NCBI GenBank assembly: GCA_022360015.1
Contig: JAKSDQ010000076.1
Location: 148,503 to 212,502, forward strand
Length of the DNA: 64,000 nucleotides
Origin: Cytophagales bacterium
GTDB taxonomy: Bacteria; Bacteroidota; Bacteroidia; Cytophagales; Cyclobacteriaceae
Direction: 5' to 3'
Shown: positions 1-9,078 of the stretch, one piece after another
How the letters are laid out: every line of letters starts with the position of its first letter
Numbering within the stretch: position 1 is the stretch's first letter
The notes under the pieces: generated by a model
Told to the model about the DNA's origin: nothing
Databases searched by the model: none
What the model saw: the letters and a program-made list of their open reading frames with translations, nothing else
Program-made: the position numbers and the translations under genes

Positions 1-537
1 GAATACCATGGAAAACCCCAGGTGTTGCATTTGTATGAAATGTTGGCGTCCCTGCAAGTGCCGGCATATATTTCCTGTCAACGAAGTCAGGCAGATCAAT
101 TTCAGGGTATATGCCCGCTGATTTTTGATGGAGATCTATCGATTGGTCCATTAGGGGGAATTTTTGCCGCAATGGGAGCCTATCCGGTTCATGATTGGCT
201 GGTGATAGCGAGTGATATGCCTATGGTTACGGAGCGAACCCTGGTGAGACTTATGCAAAAGTATGGGAAAAAATCAGTGACTACCTACAAGAGTCAAAAA
301 AAAGCTTTTCCCGAAGTGTTATTGACGATTTATAAGAAGGAATTGTTACCGACCTTTCGAAAAGCGATCCACCGCAGGAATTACAGTTTACAAACTTTAT
401 TAAAAAGTATGGAAAAGCATTTTGTAATACCTGAAAACGAATTGGAATTGCTCAATGTTAATACCGTGGAGGACTTAAACGCAGTTCTCCATTTGATCAG
501 AGATCAACAGTTACCTAACAGGCCTAACTCAGATTAA
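1..537 (+). CDS. MobA-like nucleotidyltransferase, 5' truncated by window edge
   Basis: The reading frame is open from base 1, and its first residues (EYHGKPQ) match the segment just after the P-loop-like start of molybdenum cofactor guanylyltransferases, so the true start lies upstream. Visible features are the GPLGGI turn and the ASDMP metal/nucleotide-binding aspartate, both typical of the MobA-like NTP transferase fold. Such enzymes transfer GMP from GTP to molybdopterin in the cytoplasm. Related family members act on other cofactors, and no other molybdenum-cofactor gene is visible here, so the substrate is inferred. A GTG at 22 is in frame but is internal to the conserved domain and is not the start. 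The gene overlaps dprA tail to tail by 9 bp. Confidence 0.8.
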   Translation, partial: EYHGKPQVLHLYEMLASLQVPAYISCQRSQADQFQGICPLIFDGDLSIGPLGGIFAAMGAYPVHDWLVIASDMPMVTERTLVRLMQKYGKKSVTTYKSQKKAFPEVLLTIYKKELLPTFRKAIHRRNYSLQTLLKSMEKHFVIPENELELLNVNTVEDLNAVLHLIRDQQLPNRPNSD

Positions 538-1641
538 CTTGAATTTTTTGCCGGGTAAAGCCTTTATGACCCCCTTAAATTCCAATTGTAAAAGTAAGTT
601 AGCCACCTGGTTAACAGGCAACTGGGTCTTAAAGCTGATTTCATCGATTAGTATTCCGGATTTTTCATGATTAAAAACCTGTACAATTTTTAGCTCTTCC
701 TCTGAGCAACGAAGATCGTATTGGAGAGACTTTTCCGGCACAGCCGTGGCAGCTTCTGTAAGATCCCAGTTCATATGCCTTTCCAGACTGGCCACATCTG
801 TGAATATGTTCGCTCTGTGATTACTGACTAATAGGTTACAGCCTTCCGAATATTTGTTGGTAATGTTGCCTGGCACCGCGAATATATCTTTGTTGTAGCT
901 GTCAGCGATGTTGGCGGTAATCAGGGCTCCACCTTTTTTTGCCGCTTCTACAATAATCAGAACATCAGCAATTCCCGCTATAATCCTGTTTCTTGCCGGG
1001 AAGTTGTGCGATTCGGGTTTCACACCCAATGGATATTCTGAAAGCAATCCGCCTTCACTGGCGATCATGTCATTGACTATGGCCTTATGGAATCGCGGAT
1101 AAATAATATCCAGACCGCTTGCCAATACACCCACTGTAGGTATATTTACTTTTAAAGCGGCCTTGTGTGCTTGTATATCGATGCCATAGGCCAGTCCGCT
1201 GACAATCAAAGGCTTATGTTTGCTTAAATCCGAAACGATCTTTTCAACCACTTCTTTTCCATACCAGGTCGCTCTTCGGGTGCCCACGATAGCAATGGTC
1301 CTGGCGTTGTTCAGCTTAGCATGGCCTTTGTAATAAATCACAGCAGGTGCGTCATAGATCGGCTTCAAATTTTTGGGGTAGGATTCTTCGGTGTAAAAAT
1401 GAACGGAAATTCCCTGATCTTCCGCATTTTTGAGTATGTCTTCAGCGATATTAAAGGTGTTGGCCTTCAATATAGCACTGGCATTCACAGTGCCTATGCC
1501 CGGAATTTTACTTAATTGTTTTTTTCGGCTCTTAAACACTGCCTCAGCTGAGCCACAATAGCTGATTAATTGTTTGACGAGAATATTCCCTACGCCAGGA
1601 ATGAGCGCTAAGGCTACCTGACAGGTTTTTTCATTAAACAT
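529..1641 (-). CDS. dprA: DNA-processing protein DprA
   Basis: The product is 370 aa, normal for DprA, which loads RecA onto incoming single-stranded DNA during natural transformation. The N-terminal part (about 1-70) carries helix-hairpin-helix-like repeats (ALIPGVG, IPGIGTV). The central Rossmann-like domain shows IVGTRRA, VSGLAYGID and the ligand loop FPARNRIIAG (about 115-285). The C-terminal 60 residues form the winged-helix DprA domain. It stands alone, convergent with the MobA-like gene. DprA is widespread even in species not known to be competent, so presence alone does not prove transformation. Identification is firm. Confidence 0.96.
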   Translation of the reverse strand: MFNEKTCQVALALIPGVGNILVKQLISYCGSAEAVFKSRKKQLSKIPGIGTVNASAILKANTFNIAEDILKNAEDQGISVHFYTEESYPKNLKPIYDAPAVIYYKGHAKLNNARTIAIVGTRRATWYGKEVVEKIVSDLSKHKPLIVSGLAYGIDIQAHKAALKVNIPTVGVLASGLDIIYPRFHKAIVNDMIASEGGLLSEYPLGVKPESHNFPARNRIIAGIADVLIIVEAAKKGGALITANIADSYNKDIFAVPGNITNKYSEGCNLLVSNHRANIFTDVASLERHMNWDLTEAATAVPEKSLQYDLRCSEEELKIVQVFNHEKSGILIDEISFKTQLPVNQVANLLLQLEFKGVIKALPGKKFKLI

Positions 1642-1755
1642 AGATATTCACCCAGCATTTAAATTTAAAAAATACCAATAATCGGGGGAATGTTACGCAT
1701 TACGCGTTAGCAAAATGGAAAATATTTTCGAAAAGTGGAAACTCCGGGGGGTAAT

Positions 1756-2094
1756 TTATCTTAATTCTTCCTTGATTTCCACCAGAAAGGCCCTTACTCT
1801 TCTCAGGGATTCAATCATTTGCATTTTGTCTTTAACCGCCTCATTGCTGTTTTTGAGTATTTCCTTGGCGCCCTGAAGCGTGTAGCCCTTTTCCTTGACA
1901 AGATGATAAATCAGTTTGACATTGTTGATGTCATCTATGGTAAATTGCCTGTTGCCTTTTCTGTTTTTCTTTGGTTTTATAATGTCAAATTCACCTTCCC
2001 AAAATCTAATCAGTGAAGTGGCTACGTTCAACATGTCAGCAACCTCTCCAATGGCATAGTATTTTTTTTCTATTACTTTCTCTTTATAAGGCAC
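1756..2094 (-). CDS. MerR-family transcriptional regulator (short form)
   Basis: The product is 112 aa. Residues 12-80 form a MerR winged helix-turn-helix (YYAIGEVADML, then SLIRFWEGEF and GNRQFTIDDI). Only about 30 residues follow, enough for a short dimerising helix but no ligand domain and no cysteine cluster. This is therefore not a metal- or redox-sensing MerR; it resembles the short MerR-like regulators common in Bacteroidota. It follows dprA by 114 bp in the same direction as transcribed from the CapA side, but a hairpin separates it from the upstream CapA-like gene. The target is unknown. Confidence 0.85.
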   Translation of the reverse strand: MPYKEKVIEKKYYAIGEVADMLNVATSLIRFWEGEFDIIKPKKNRKGNRQFTIDDINNVKLIYHLVKEKGYTLQGAKEILKNSNEAVKDKMQMIESLRRVRAFLVEIKEELR

Positions 2095-2178
2095 TTTCTA
2101 AAGATGGTATTTGATGGCCAATGATTACATTAAACTTTTAGCAAAAAACCTAAAAAATTTAAATAAAAAAAGACAAAC

Positions 2179-2214
2179 AATGGGACTATCATACATTTCA
2201 CCGATAGTTCCATT
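2179..2214 (-). terminator. Stem-loop terminator after the CapA-like gene
   Basis: Arms 2179-2190 and 2203-2214 pair over 12 positions with one G-T pair. Reading the minus strand, the hairpin is followed by a T-rich run (complement of 2161-2172). It sits 116 bp past the CapA-like stop and before the MerR gene, so it probably ends CapA transcription. Confidence 0.6.
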
Positions 2215-2330
2215 TTATTAAAATTATTGTCCTAAAAATGGTGAGATTAAGCAATTTAATCAATAATTTTTCTATCGATGCTTTATATTCTTCGATGAAA
2301 CATTTAAGGTATAAACGGGTATGTTTTTTT

Positions 2331-3536
2331 TTATTGTGTTACATATCGAATGAAACCCTGATCGTCCAAAACAATACGGTTTTCGGGAAAATCGGCCGTC
2401 ATCAGTTCCCTGAGCTTACTGATTGCTTTTTTGTTTTTATCGATTTGCGGTCCTCCGGGGCTTAGTTGGATAAAAGGAAAAATGCGGGCATGTAAAAACT
2501 GCCCATCGGCTTTGGTGAAGACTTTCACTATGGGTGCCAGACTATTGGGTCCTTTTAGGTTGAACCGGGCATAGGTGCAGAAATTACCCAGGCTGTAAGC
2601 GATAAACCGGTTATTATAGACTTCGACTGCACGCAGGACGTGAGGTCCGTGGCCAAATATCACGTCAGCGCCGGCATCTACCAGATCATGGGAGAATTGA
2701 TAAACATTTCCCCGGTTTTCACCGTAAAAAGTCTCGGTTTTCCGGGTAACATGCTGATATTTTTTCCCCTCCGCCCCTCCATGAAAGGAAACAATTACGA
2801 CATCACTGATGGAATCGAGGTGTGAGACAATTTCAATGGCGGCTTCATGGTCGTGAATGCTCATAGTTCCCGAATTAGGTGCAAAAGCTGCAAATCCGTA
2901 TTTCATGCCATCAATAATGAAGGTTTCGTACGGTTTGGCTTGCAAGCCTGCGTGGTAGATCTCCAGGCTATCCAGCACCCTCATGGTATTTTGCCTGCCG
3001 ATATCCCCGAAATCGCCGGCATGGTTGTTAGCAGTGCTGAGTACATCAAACCCTGCCTGTTTCAAATGCACGGCAAGATATTCAGGTGATCGGAATAAAT
3101 AACACAGATCCGGGTTTTTACAGTTTTTAGGAGTTCCGCCATCATTTAAAATGACTCCCTCGAGGTTACCAAAGGTGACATCGGCATCTACCAGGAATGG
3201 CCGGGCCCCAGATAACAAAAACCGGCCGCTGTCGGGAGGCAGATAATCGGGTTTGGGAAAATTGGTCCCTAACATAATATCACCCACACCGATAATGCTT
3301 AATGTATCTTTCATGAGCCTGTGGATCCCAATGGCTATCTCTTCATCCAGGCTGGTTAGGGTATCTCCCCGGGAGGTGATGAATAGGGTATCCTGCGGCT
3401 TTATAAGGTCTGCCTGTGGCCGGGTGTCTGCCGGATGGGTGGTTCCCGTTGATTTTGTCTGCAACCGGCTCACTTTACATCCTGTAATGATAACAGTACT
3501 GGTCAGGAAGATAAACAGATATTTATTTAGATGCAT
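2331..3536 (-). CDS. CapA-family lipoprotein (metallophosphatase-like)
   Basis: The product is 401 aa. The N-terminus is a lipoprotein signal (hydrophobic stretch, then IITGC), so the protein is probably anchored in an envelope membrane. The remainder is a PGA_cap/CapA domain of the calcineurin-like metallophosphatase fold, with GVGDIMLG, FGNLEG, STANNHAGDFG, SFHGGAEG and FGHGPHVL supplying the metal-binding Asp, Asn and His residues in the expected order (about 80-330). CapA takes part in poly-gamma-glutamate capsule export in Bacillus, but most Bacteroidota homologues stand alone without capBC, as here, and their substrate is unknown. The domain call is firm; a capsule role is not supported by the context. 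Confidence 0.88.
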   Translation of the reverse strand: MHLNKYLFIFLTSTVIITGCKVSRLQTKSTGTTHPADTRPQADLIKPQDTLFITSRGDTLTSLDEEIAIGIHRLMKDTLSIIGVGDIMLGTNFPKPDYLPPDSGRFLLSGARPFLVDADVTFGNLEGVILNDGGTPKNCKNPDLCYLFRSPEYLAVHLKQAGFDVLSTANNHAGDFGDIGRQNTMRVLDSLEIYHAGLQAKPYETFIIDGMKYGFAAFAPNSGTMSIHDHEAAIEIVSHLDSISDVVIVSFHGGAEGKKYQHVTRKTETFYGENRGNVYQFSHDLVDAGADVIFGHGPHVLRAVEVYNNRFIAYSLGNFCTYARFNLKGPNSLAPIVKVFTKADGQFLHARIFPFIQLSPGGPQIDKNKKAISKLRELMTADFPENRIVLDDQGFIRYVTQ

Positions 3537-3604
3537 GAATTAGAAATGATACTTCCCATAATCAATTTAATGCCGGATTTTTAAGATAAGTACCTTTATT
3601 CCAT

Positions 3605-3640
3605 AAAAAAGGCAGACGCGGGTAAGAGCGCTGCCTTTTT
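3605..3640 (-). terminator. Stem-loop terminator after the M23 peptidase gene
   Basis: AAAAAGGCAG (from 3606) pairs perfectly with CTGCCTTTTT (3631-3640) around a 15-nt loop. The A/T flanks give a U-run on either strand. It lies 22 bp beyond the peptidase stop codon. Confidence 0.8.
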
Positions 3641-3661
3641 GCCATATTTTTATATAATGCT

Positions 3662-4639
3662 TTATCCTAAAGACTGATTTTCCCTGGCTGCCAGTTCCAG
3701 TAATTTCTCATATTCTTCAGCGGTCACATCCATAAACAAATAGGGAGCCGGGTCTATTTTTTTGCCATCCTTTATTATTTCGTAATGAACATGGGGTGCT
3801 GTGGAGGTTCCCGTACTACCTACGTAGCCGATACATTCCCCTCTTTTCACTACTTGTCCTTTTTTGACATTAAACGCGCTCATATGGGCATATTTGGTGA
3901 CAAAACCATACCCGTGGTCAATTTCCACCTCTTTGCCATATCCACTGAAATTATTCCGGACTTTGATAACCTTACCATTGCCTACGGCATAAATGGGCGT
4001 ACCTTGTGGAGCGGTAAAATCAATGCCTGTATGCATTTTCCGGATTTTATGGATAGGATGGATCCGCATGCCAAACCCTGAAGCCAACCTGGTCAGTTCT
4101 TTGTTGGAAATCGGTTGAATCGCCGGCATACTTGCCAACAGATCGGCTTTATTTTTTGCCATATCGACAATCTCATCATAAGATTTGGATTGGATGAACA
4201 TCCTTTTCTTCAGCATATCCAGTTTTTGCAGGGCACCGATCAACAATTCTTCCTGATTTAGTCCTTTCTCAAGGAGTTCCTTGTAACGTTGGGTGCCGCC
4301 TATTCCTGCACTTCTAACCGTAGAAGGGATAGGTTCCGCTTCAAAAATTACACGGTAGATGTCGTCATCCCGTTGTTCCAGGGCCGATAATACAGAGGAA
4401 ACTGTCTCCATTTCCTTGTTCATCAGATCTATGTGAAGCTTCAATTCAGAGTTTTCCTTCTTTAAAGCGGCCTCTTTGGGTGAATCGAAATAGGCATCCC
4501 GTCCGAACAGGATGATGATGGCGATTATCAGAGATACCGCAAAAAACCCTAATAAATTAAGGGTAATGTCCCATTTTGAGACCTTCACTCTTTCGTATTT
4601 ACACGTTTCCGTGTCATAATAATATTTTATTCTGGCCAT
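3662..4639 (-). CDS. M23-family metallopeptidase, membrane-anchored
   Basis: The product is 325 aa with one N-terminal transmembrane segment (about 29-48), a coiled-coil region (about 55-95), and a C-terminal lysostaphin-type M23 domain (about 185-300). The domain shows HTGIDFTAPQGTPIYA with the first zinc His/Asp pair and HVHYEI with the second His pair. These enzymes cleave peptidoglycan cross-links, or act as activators of amidases when the site is degenerate; all zinc ligands look present here. The cytoplasmic stub begins MARIKYYYDTETCKYERV, a pattern common to Bacteroidota homologues. It is divergent from alaS across a 169-bp intergenic region and has its own terminator. Confidence 0.92.
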   Translation of the reverse strand: MARIKYYYDTETCKYERVKVSKWDITLNLLGFFAVSLIIAIIILFGRDAYFDSPKEAALKKENSELKLHIDLMNKEMETVSSVLSALEQRDDDIYRVIFEAEPIPSTVRSAGIGGTQRYKELLEKGLNQEELLIGALQKLDMLKKRMFIQSKSYDEIVDMAKNKADLLASMPAIQPISNKELTRLASGFGMRIHPIHKIRKMHTGIDFTAPQGTPIYAVGNGKVIKVRNNFSGYGKEVEIDHGYGFVTKYAHMSAFNVKKGQVVKRGECIGYVGSTGTSTAPHVHYEIIKDGKKIDPAPYLFMDVTAEEYEKLLELAARENQSLG

Positions 4640-4664
4640 TAGCTACTAGTATTGTAAAATCTTC

Positions 4665-4672
4665 TATTTTTG
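4665..4672 (+). promoter_or_regulatory. Candidate -7 element for alaS
   Basis: TATTTTTG matches the Bacteroidota TAnnTTTG consensus and points towards alaS, predicting a leader of about 130 nt. No well-placed -33 TTG was found, so this is a weak call. Confidence 0.3.
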
Positions 4673-4808
4673 CAGTCGATTTAAGCGGCAAAACTAATAA
4701 ATTTAACCTTGCCTATCACCACATTATCTAAAAATAACACAAATTAAAGAAGATTTTTTAGCTATAAAAACATCAAAAAACACAAAATAGCATCTAAGTA
4801 AGATTTAA

Positions 4809-7442
4809 ATGGATTCTAAATCAATACGAGCCAGTTTCATCAAATTTTTTAAAGACAGAAATCATCAGTACGTTCCGTCAGCGCCCCTTGTGGTAAAAGA
4901 CGACCCTACCCTGATGTTTACCAATGCAGGTATGAATCAGTTTAAAGATTTATTTCTGGGTAACAAAGAAGCTGACTACAACCGGGCAGCCAACAGCCAA
5001 AAGTGCCTGCGGGTGTCAGGAAAACATAATGATCTGGAAGAGGTTGGGTTGGATACGTATCATCATACGATGTTTGAAATGCTTGGAAACTGGTCCTTTG
5101 GTGATTATTTCAAAAAAGAGGCCATTGTATGGGCGTGGGAATTGTTGGTGGATGTTTTTAAGTTGCCCAAAGACCGGCTTTATGTGACGGTTTTCGGGGG
5201 AGATGAAGAGGAAGGACTGGAAGTTGACCAGGAGGCTTATGATCATTGGAAAGCAATTACGGGTGAGGATCGCATTATTTATGGCGCTAAAAAAGACAAT
5301 TTCTGGGAAATGGGGGATACCGGTCCCTGCGGACCCTGCTCGGAGATTCATATTGATTTAAGGACAGATCAAGAAATAAGCCAAAAGTCTGGCTATGAAC
5401 TGGTTAACCAGGATCACCCCCAGGTGGTGGAAGTCTGGAACCTGGTATTTATGCAATTCAACCGGTTGGCTTCCGGAGCGTTGGTAAACCTCCCCGCCAA
5501 ACATGTAGATACCGGCATGGGCTTTGAAAGGCTGACAATGGCCATTCAGCAGAAGGAATCAACCTACGAAACCGATATTTTTATGCCTTTAATCGATTTT
5601 ATTGGCCAAAAGGCAGGGTTGGAATATGGGGAAAAGGAAGAAACCGACGTGGCTATCCGGGTTATTGCCGATCATATCCGCGCCATTTCATTTGCGATAG
5701 CCGACGGCCAACTGCCATCCAATAACAAGGCAGGCTATGTCATCCGCCGTATTTTAAGACGGGCTGTCAGATACGGATATACGTTTTTAGGGTTTAATGA
5801 ACCTTTTTTATATCAGTTATTGCCTATCCTGGCAGAACAATTCGGCGATTTTTATCCTGAAATCGGTTCTCAACAAGCCTTTATAAGCAAGGTAATTCAG
5901 GAAGAGGAGCTATCTTTTTTAAGAACATTGGAAAATGGCTTAAAAAAGCTGGAGCAAATAAAACAAGCGCTGCGCGGAAAAGATAAAACAATTGACGGGA
6001 AAACTGTTTTTGAGTTGTATGATACGTATGGATTTCCAGTCGATCTTACCTCTTTGATTGCCAGGGAAAATGGATTAAAAATCGATGAATCAGGGTTTAA
6101 ACAAGAAATGCAGCAGCAGAAAGACCGTTCCAAGAAGGCCGCTGCCCAGGAAACGGGGGATTGGACGGTGCTTTCAGACGACGAAACCGTAATATTTGTG
6201 GGGTATGAGCAATTGGAATCGGAGGCACAAATTATTAAATACAGGGAACTGAAGGAAAAGCATAAAACCTTATATCAGATTGTATTAAGCAATACCCCTT
6301 TTTATGCCGAGAGTGGGGGGCAGGTAGGCGATACAGGCTTCATAGAAGCCGGTGGTCAAAAGGTCAAAATCATAGATACCAAAAAGGAAAATGAATTGAT
6401 TGTTCACTTCACGAAGGAATTGCCTCGTGATGTCAATGCGATGTTCCATTGCGTGGTAGACAAGAAAAAGCGGTTGCTCACTATGGACAATCACAGTGCC
6501 ACACATCTGCTGCATGCGGCTTTAAGGGAGGTGTTGGGAGATCACGTACAACAAAAAGGCTCCTATGTTTCTGACCAGATTCTGCGGTTTGATTTCAGCC
6601 ACTTTGCAAAAATGACAGCCGGTGAAATACTCCGGGTAGAAAAACGGGTTAACGAGAAAATCCGTGAGAATATACCGCTGGGCGAACGTAGAAATGTACC
6701 TGTTGAAGAGGCAAAAGCCATGGGGGCTATCGCCTTATTTGGGGAAAAATATGGCGATTTTGTACGTGTCATTACCTTTGATAAAAACTACTCCGTAGAG
6801 CTCTGCGGAGGAACCCATGTAGCTGCCACCGGACAAATTGGCCTCTTTAAAATTATCTCAGAAAGCTCCATTGCGGCAGGTGTCAGAAGAATTGAAGCAC
6901 TTACTGCCGAGGCCGCCGAAGATTTTGTGATTCATAACCTGCAGATGGTCTCGGCCCTGACCGAGGTATTAAAAAATCCTAAAGATTTGCAACAGGCCGT
7001 TGCGTCATTAATCACAGAAAGACAAAAGTTACAAAAAGACCTTGAAAAGCTACATGCCCAGCAAGCCAACACCCTGAAAGATGACCTGATCGCCAAGGTA
7101 GCAGCCAGGAAAGGGGCGAATGTATTGATAGAAAAGGTGAGCCTTCCTTCTGCCGATACACTGAAAAATATGGCTTTCGGGCTAAAAGCCAAGGTAGATA
7201 ACCTGTTCCTGGTATTGGCTGCAGACATTCAAAATAAGCCGCAAATTGCGGTAATGATTGCCGATAACCTGGTGGCCGATAAGGATTTAAATGCTGGCAA
7301 CCTGGTCAAGGAATTAGCCCGGGAAATTAAAGGAGGAGGGGGAGGACAACCCTTTTTTGCCACCGCCGGAGGCAAAGATGTTTCGGGGCTCGACAAGGTG
7401 GTAGAGGTCGCCAGAAAAAAAACAAATGAGTTATTTGCTTAA
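4809..7442 (+). CDS. alaS: Alanine--tRNA ligase
   Basis: The product is 877 aa, the usual full length. The class II catalytic core occupies about 1-240 (starting SIRASFIKFFKDRNH). A tRNA-recognition helical region follows, then the editing domain with the zinc motif HSATHLL (about 560) and CGGTHV (about 665), and a C-terminal DHHA1/C-Ala region ending in a glycine-rich GGGGGQPFFATAGG loop. It charges tRNA-Ala in the cytoplasm and clears mischarged Ser/Gly. No T-box or other leader structure was recognised. It is followed 56 bp later by gatB, so the two may be cotranscribed as translation genes. Confidence 0.98.
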   Translation: MDSKSIRASFIKFFKDRNHQYVPSAPLVVKDDPTLMFTNAGMNQFKDLFLGNKEADYNRAANSQKCLRVSGKHNDLEEVGLDTYHHTMFEMLGNWSFGDYFKKEAIVWAWELLVDVFKLPKDRLYVTVFGGDEEEGLEVDQEAYDHWKAITGEDRIIYGAKKDNFWEMGDTGPCGPCSEIHIDLRTDQEISQKSGYELVNQDHPQVVEVWNLVFMQFNRLASGALVNLPAKHVDTGMGFERLTMAIQQKESTYETDIFMPLIDFIGQKAGLEYGEKEETDVAIRVIADHIRAISFAIADGQLPSNNKAGYVIRRILRRAVRYGYTFLGFNEPFLYQLLPILAEQFGDFYPEIGSQQAFISKVIQEEELSFLRTLENGLKKLEQIKQALRGKDKTIDGKTVFELYDTYGFPVDLTSLIARENGLKIDESGFKQEMQQQKDRSKKAAAQETGDWTVLSDDETVIFVGYEQLESEAQIIKYRELKEKHKTLYQIVLSNTPFYAESGGQVGDTGFIEAGGQKVKIIDTKKENELIVHFTKELPRDVNAMFHCVVDKKKRLLTMDNHSATHLLHAALREVLGDHVQQKGSYVSDQILRFDFSHFAKMTAGEILRVEKRVNEKIRENIPLGERRNVPVEEAKAMGAIALFGEKYGDFVRVITFDKNYSVELCGGTHVAATGQIGLFKIISESSIAAGVRRIEALTAEAAEDFVIHNLQMVSALTEVLKNPKDLQQAVASLITERQKLQKDLEKLHAQQANTLKDDLIAKVAARKGANVLIEKVSLPSADTLKNMAFGLKAKVDNLFLVLAADIQNKPQIAVMIADNLVADKDLNAGNLVKELAREIKGGGGGQPFFATAGGKDVSGLDKVVEVARKKTNELFA

Positions 7443-7498
7443 TTTTTAAAAAATAGAACATATATTTGTGAATTATATAGCAAAAGTAGCTCGTTGTT

Positions 7499-8959
7499 GT
7501 GAATTTGAAAAAGAGTATCAGGGATAAGTATGAGACGGTGATCGGACTTGAGGTTCACGCCCAACTCCGTACCGAAAGTAAAATATTTGCCGCTGATGCT
7601 ACTACTTATGGTGATGTCCCCAATACAAATATCAGTGTTATTACCTTGGCCCACCCCGGTACATTGCCTAAATTCAACCGGAAGGCTTTGGGTTATGCCA
7701 TCAAGATGGGTTTAGCCTGTAACTGTGAAATTACCCGTGAAAATATTTTTGACAGGAAAAACTATTTTTACCCCGATCTCCCTAAAGGTTATCAGTTAAC
7801 ACAGGATAAAACACCTATTTGCCAGGGTGGATATGTAAAGATAAAAAATGGTGAGGGAGTTGAAAAAAAACTCACTTTGCACAAAATCCATCTGGAAGAA
7901 GATGCCGGTAAATCCATACATCTTTCCGGAGAAGAGGACACCCTGATCGATTTTAACAGGGCCGGTGTGCCATTGATTGAAATAGTTACCGAGCCGGTCC
8001 TTAGATCGGCAGAGGAGGCGGGGCTGTTGCTTTCGGAAATAAGAAAACTGGTGCGATACCTGGAAATATGTGACGGTAACATGGAGCAAGGATCACTGCG
8101 CTGCGACGCTAATGTTTCTATCATGTTGAAAGGTGCCAGTGCTTATGGTGAAAAGGTGGAGGTCAAAAACATGAATTCGATCAGAAATGTTCAACGGGCT
8201 ATAGAGTACGAGATTAAAAGGCAAATAAATCTTATAGAAGCCCGGGAGGAGGTTGTCTCTGAAACCAGAACTTTCAATGCCGACACTTACACGACAGCCA
8301 GTATGCGTACCAAGGAAACATTAAATGACTATCGCTATTTCCCTGATCCCGATCTTAGTCCGGTTGTAGTGAGTGAGTCTTGGCTGGAAAAATTGAAACG
8401 CGAAATGCCGGTACTGCCCGACCAATTAATGGAAAAATTCACTTCCCACTACAAACTGCCTGAGTATGATGCACTTTTTCTTACCGAAACCAGGGAAATA
8501 GCGGCCTACTTTGAAGAAATATGCCTTAAAGACGGACACCCAAAGTCGGTTTCCAACTGGATGATGGGCCCTGTCAAGTCTGTATTAAATGATAATAACT
8601 GGCAAATCACTGATTTCCCTATTGATGCTAACACCATGGCTGCGCTCATACAGATGGTATTGGATGATGTGCTTAGCTTTACGGTGGCTTCGCGGCAGGT
8701 TTTTCCGGAATTGCTTAAAAACCCTGACCAAGATCCGTTGTCCATTGCTAAAGAACACCACCTTATACAACAAAATGATACTGATTCCATTCAGCCTATT
8801 ATCGATGAGGTAATCGCGCGGTTCCCCGATAAAGTCAAAGCCTACCGGCACGGAAAGAAAGGACTGATTGGGATGTTTATGGGTGAGGTGATGAAAAAAA
8901 GCAAAGTAAAGGTAGATCCAAAGCTGGCCAATGAACTCTTACGCAAGACTTTGGGTTAA
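7499..8959 (+). CDS. gatB: Asp-tRNA(Asn)/Glu-tRNA(Gln) amidotransferase subunit B
   Basis: The product is 486 aa. It starts at GTG 7499; a TTG two codons on is the only nearby alternative and there is no in-frame ATG before the conserved YETVIGLEVHAQL. The GatB catalytic kinase-like domain (about 10-295) includes the DFNRAGVPLIEIVTEP and QGSLRCDANVS motifs. The helical and YqeY-like tail domain (about 330-486) binds tRNA. With GatA and GatC (not in this window) it phosphorylates and amidates misacylated tRNA to make Gln-tRNA or Asn-tRNA. The position just after alaS is consistent with a translation cluster. Confidence 0.97.
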   Translation: MNLKKSIRDKYETVIGLEVHAQLRTESKIFAADATTYGDVPNTNISVITLAHPGTLPKFNRKALGYAIKMGLACNCEITRENIFDRKNYFYPDLPKGYQLTQDKTPICQGGYVKIKNGEGVEKKLTLHKIHLEEDAGKSIHLSGEEDTLIDFNRAGVPLIEIVTEPVLRSAEEAGLLLSEIRKLVRYLEICDGNMEQGSLRCDANVSIMLKGASAYGEKVEVKNMNSIRNVQRAIEYEIKRQINLIEAREEVVSETRTFNADTYTTASMRTKETLNDYRYFPDPDLSPVVVSESWLEKLKREMPVLPDQLMEKFTSHYKLPEYDALFLTETREIAAYFEEICLKDGHPKSVSNWMMGPVKSVLNDNNWQITDFPIDANTMAALIQMVLDDVLSFTVASRQVFPELLKNPDQDPLSIAKEHHLIQQNDTDSIQPIIDEVIARFPDKVKAYRHGKKGLIGMFMGEVMKKSKVKVDPKLANELLRKTLG

Positions 8960-9078
8960 ATTAATGCTGTAAATTACCAACTAACCATTACCTTTGTCGT
9001 TACATATATTTAAGTTTGAAATAGCTTTGAATTTGCTGTTTCAGTGCTATCGACCATTGAAAAAAGATTTTTAGAGAT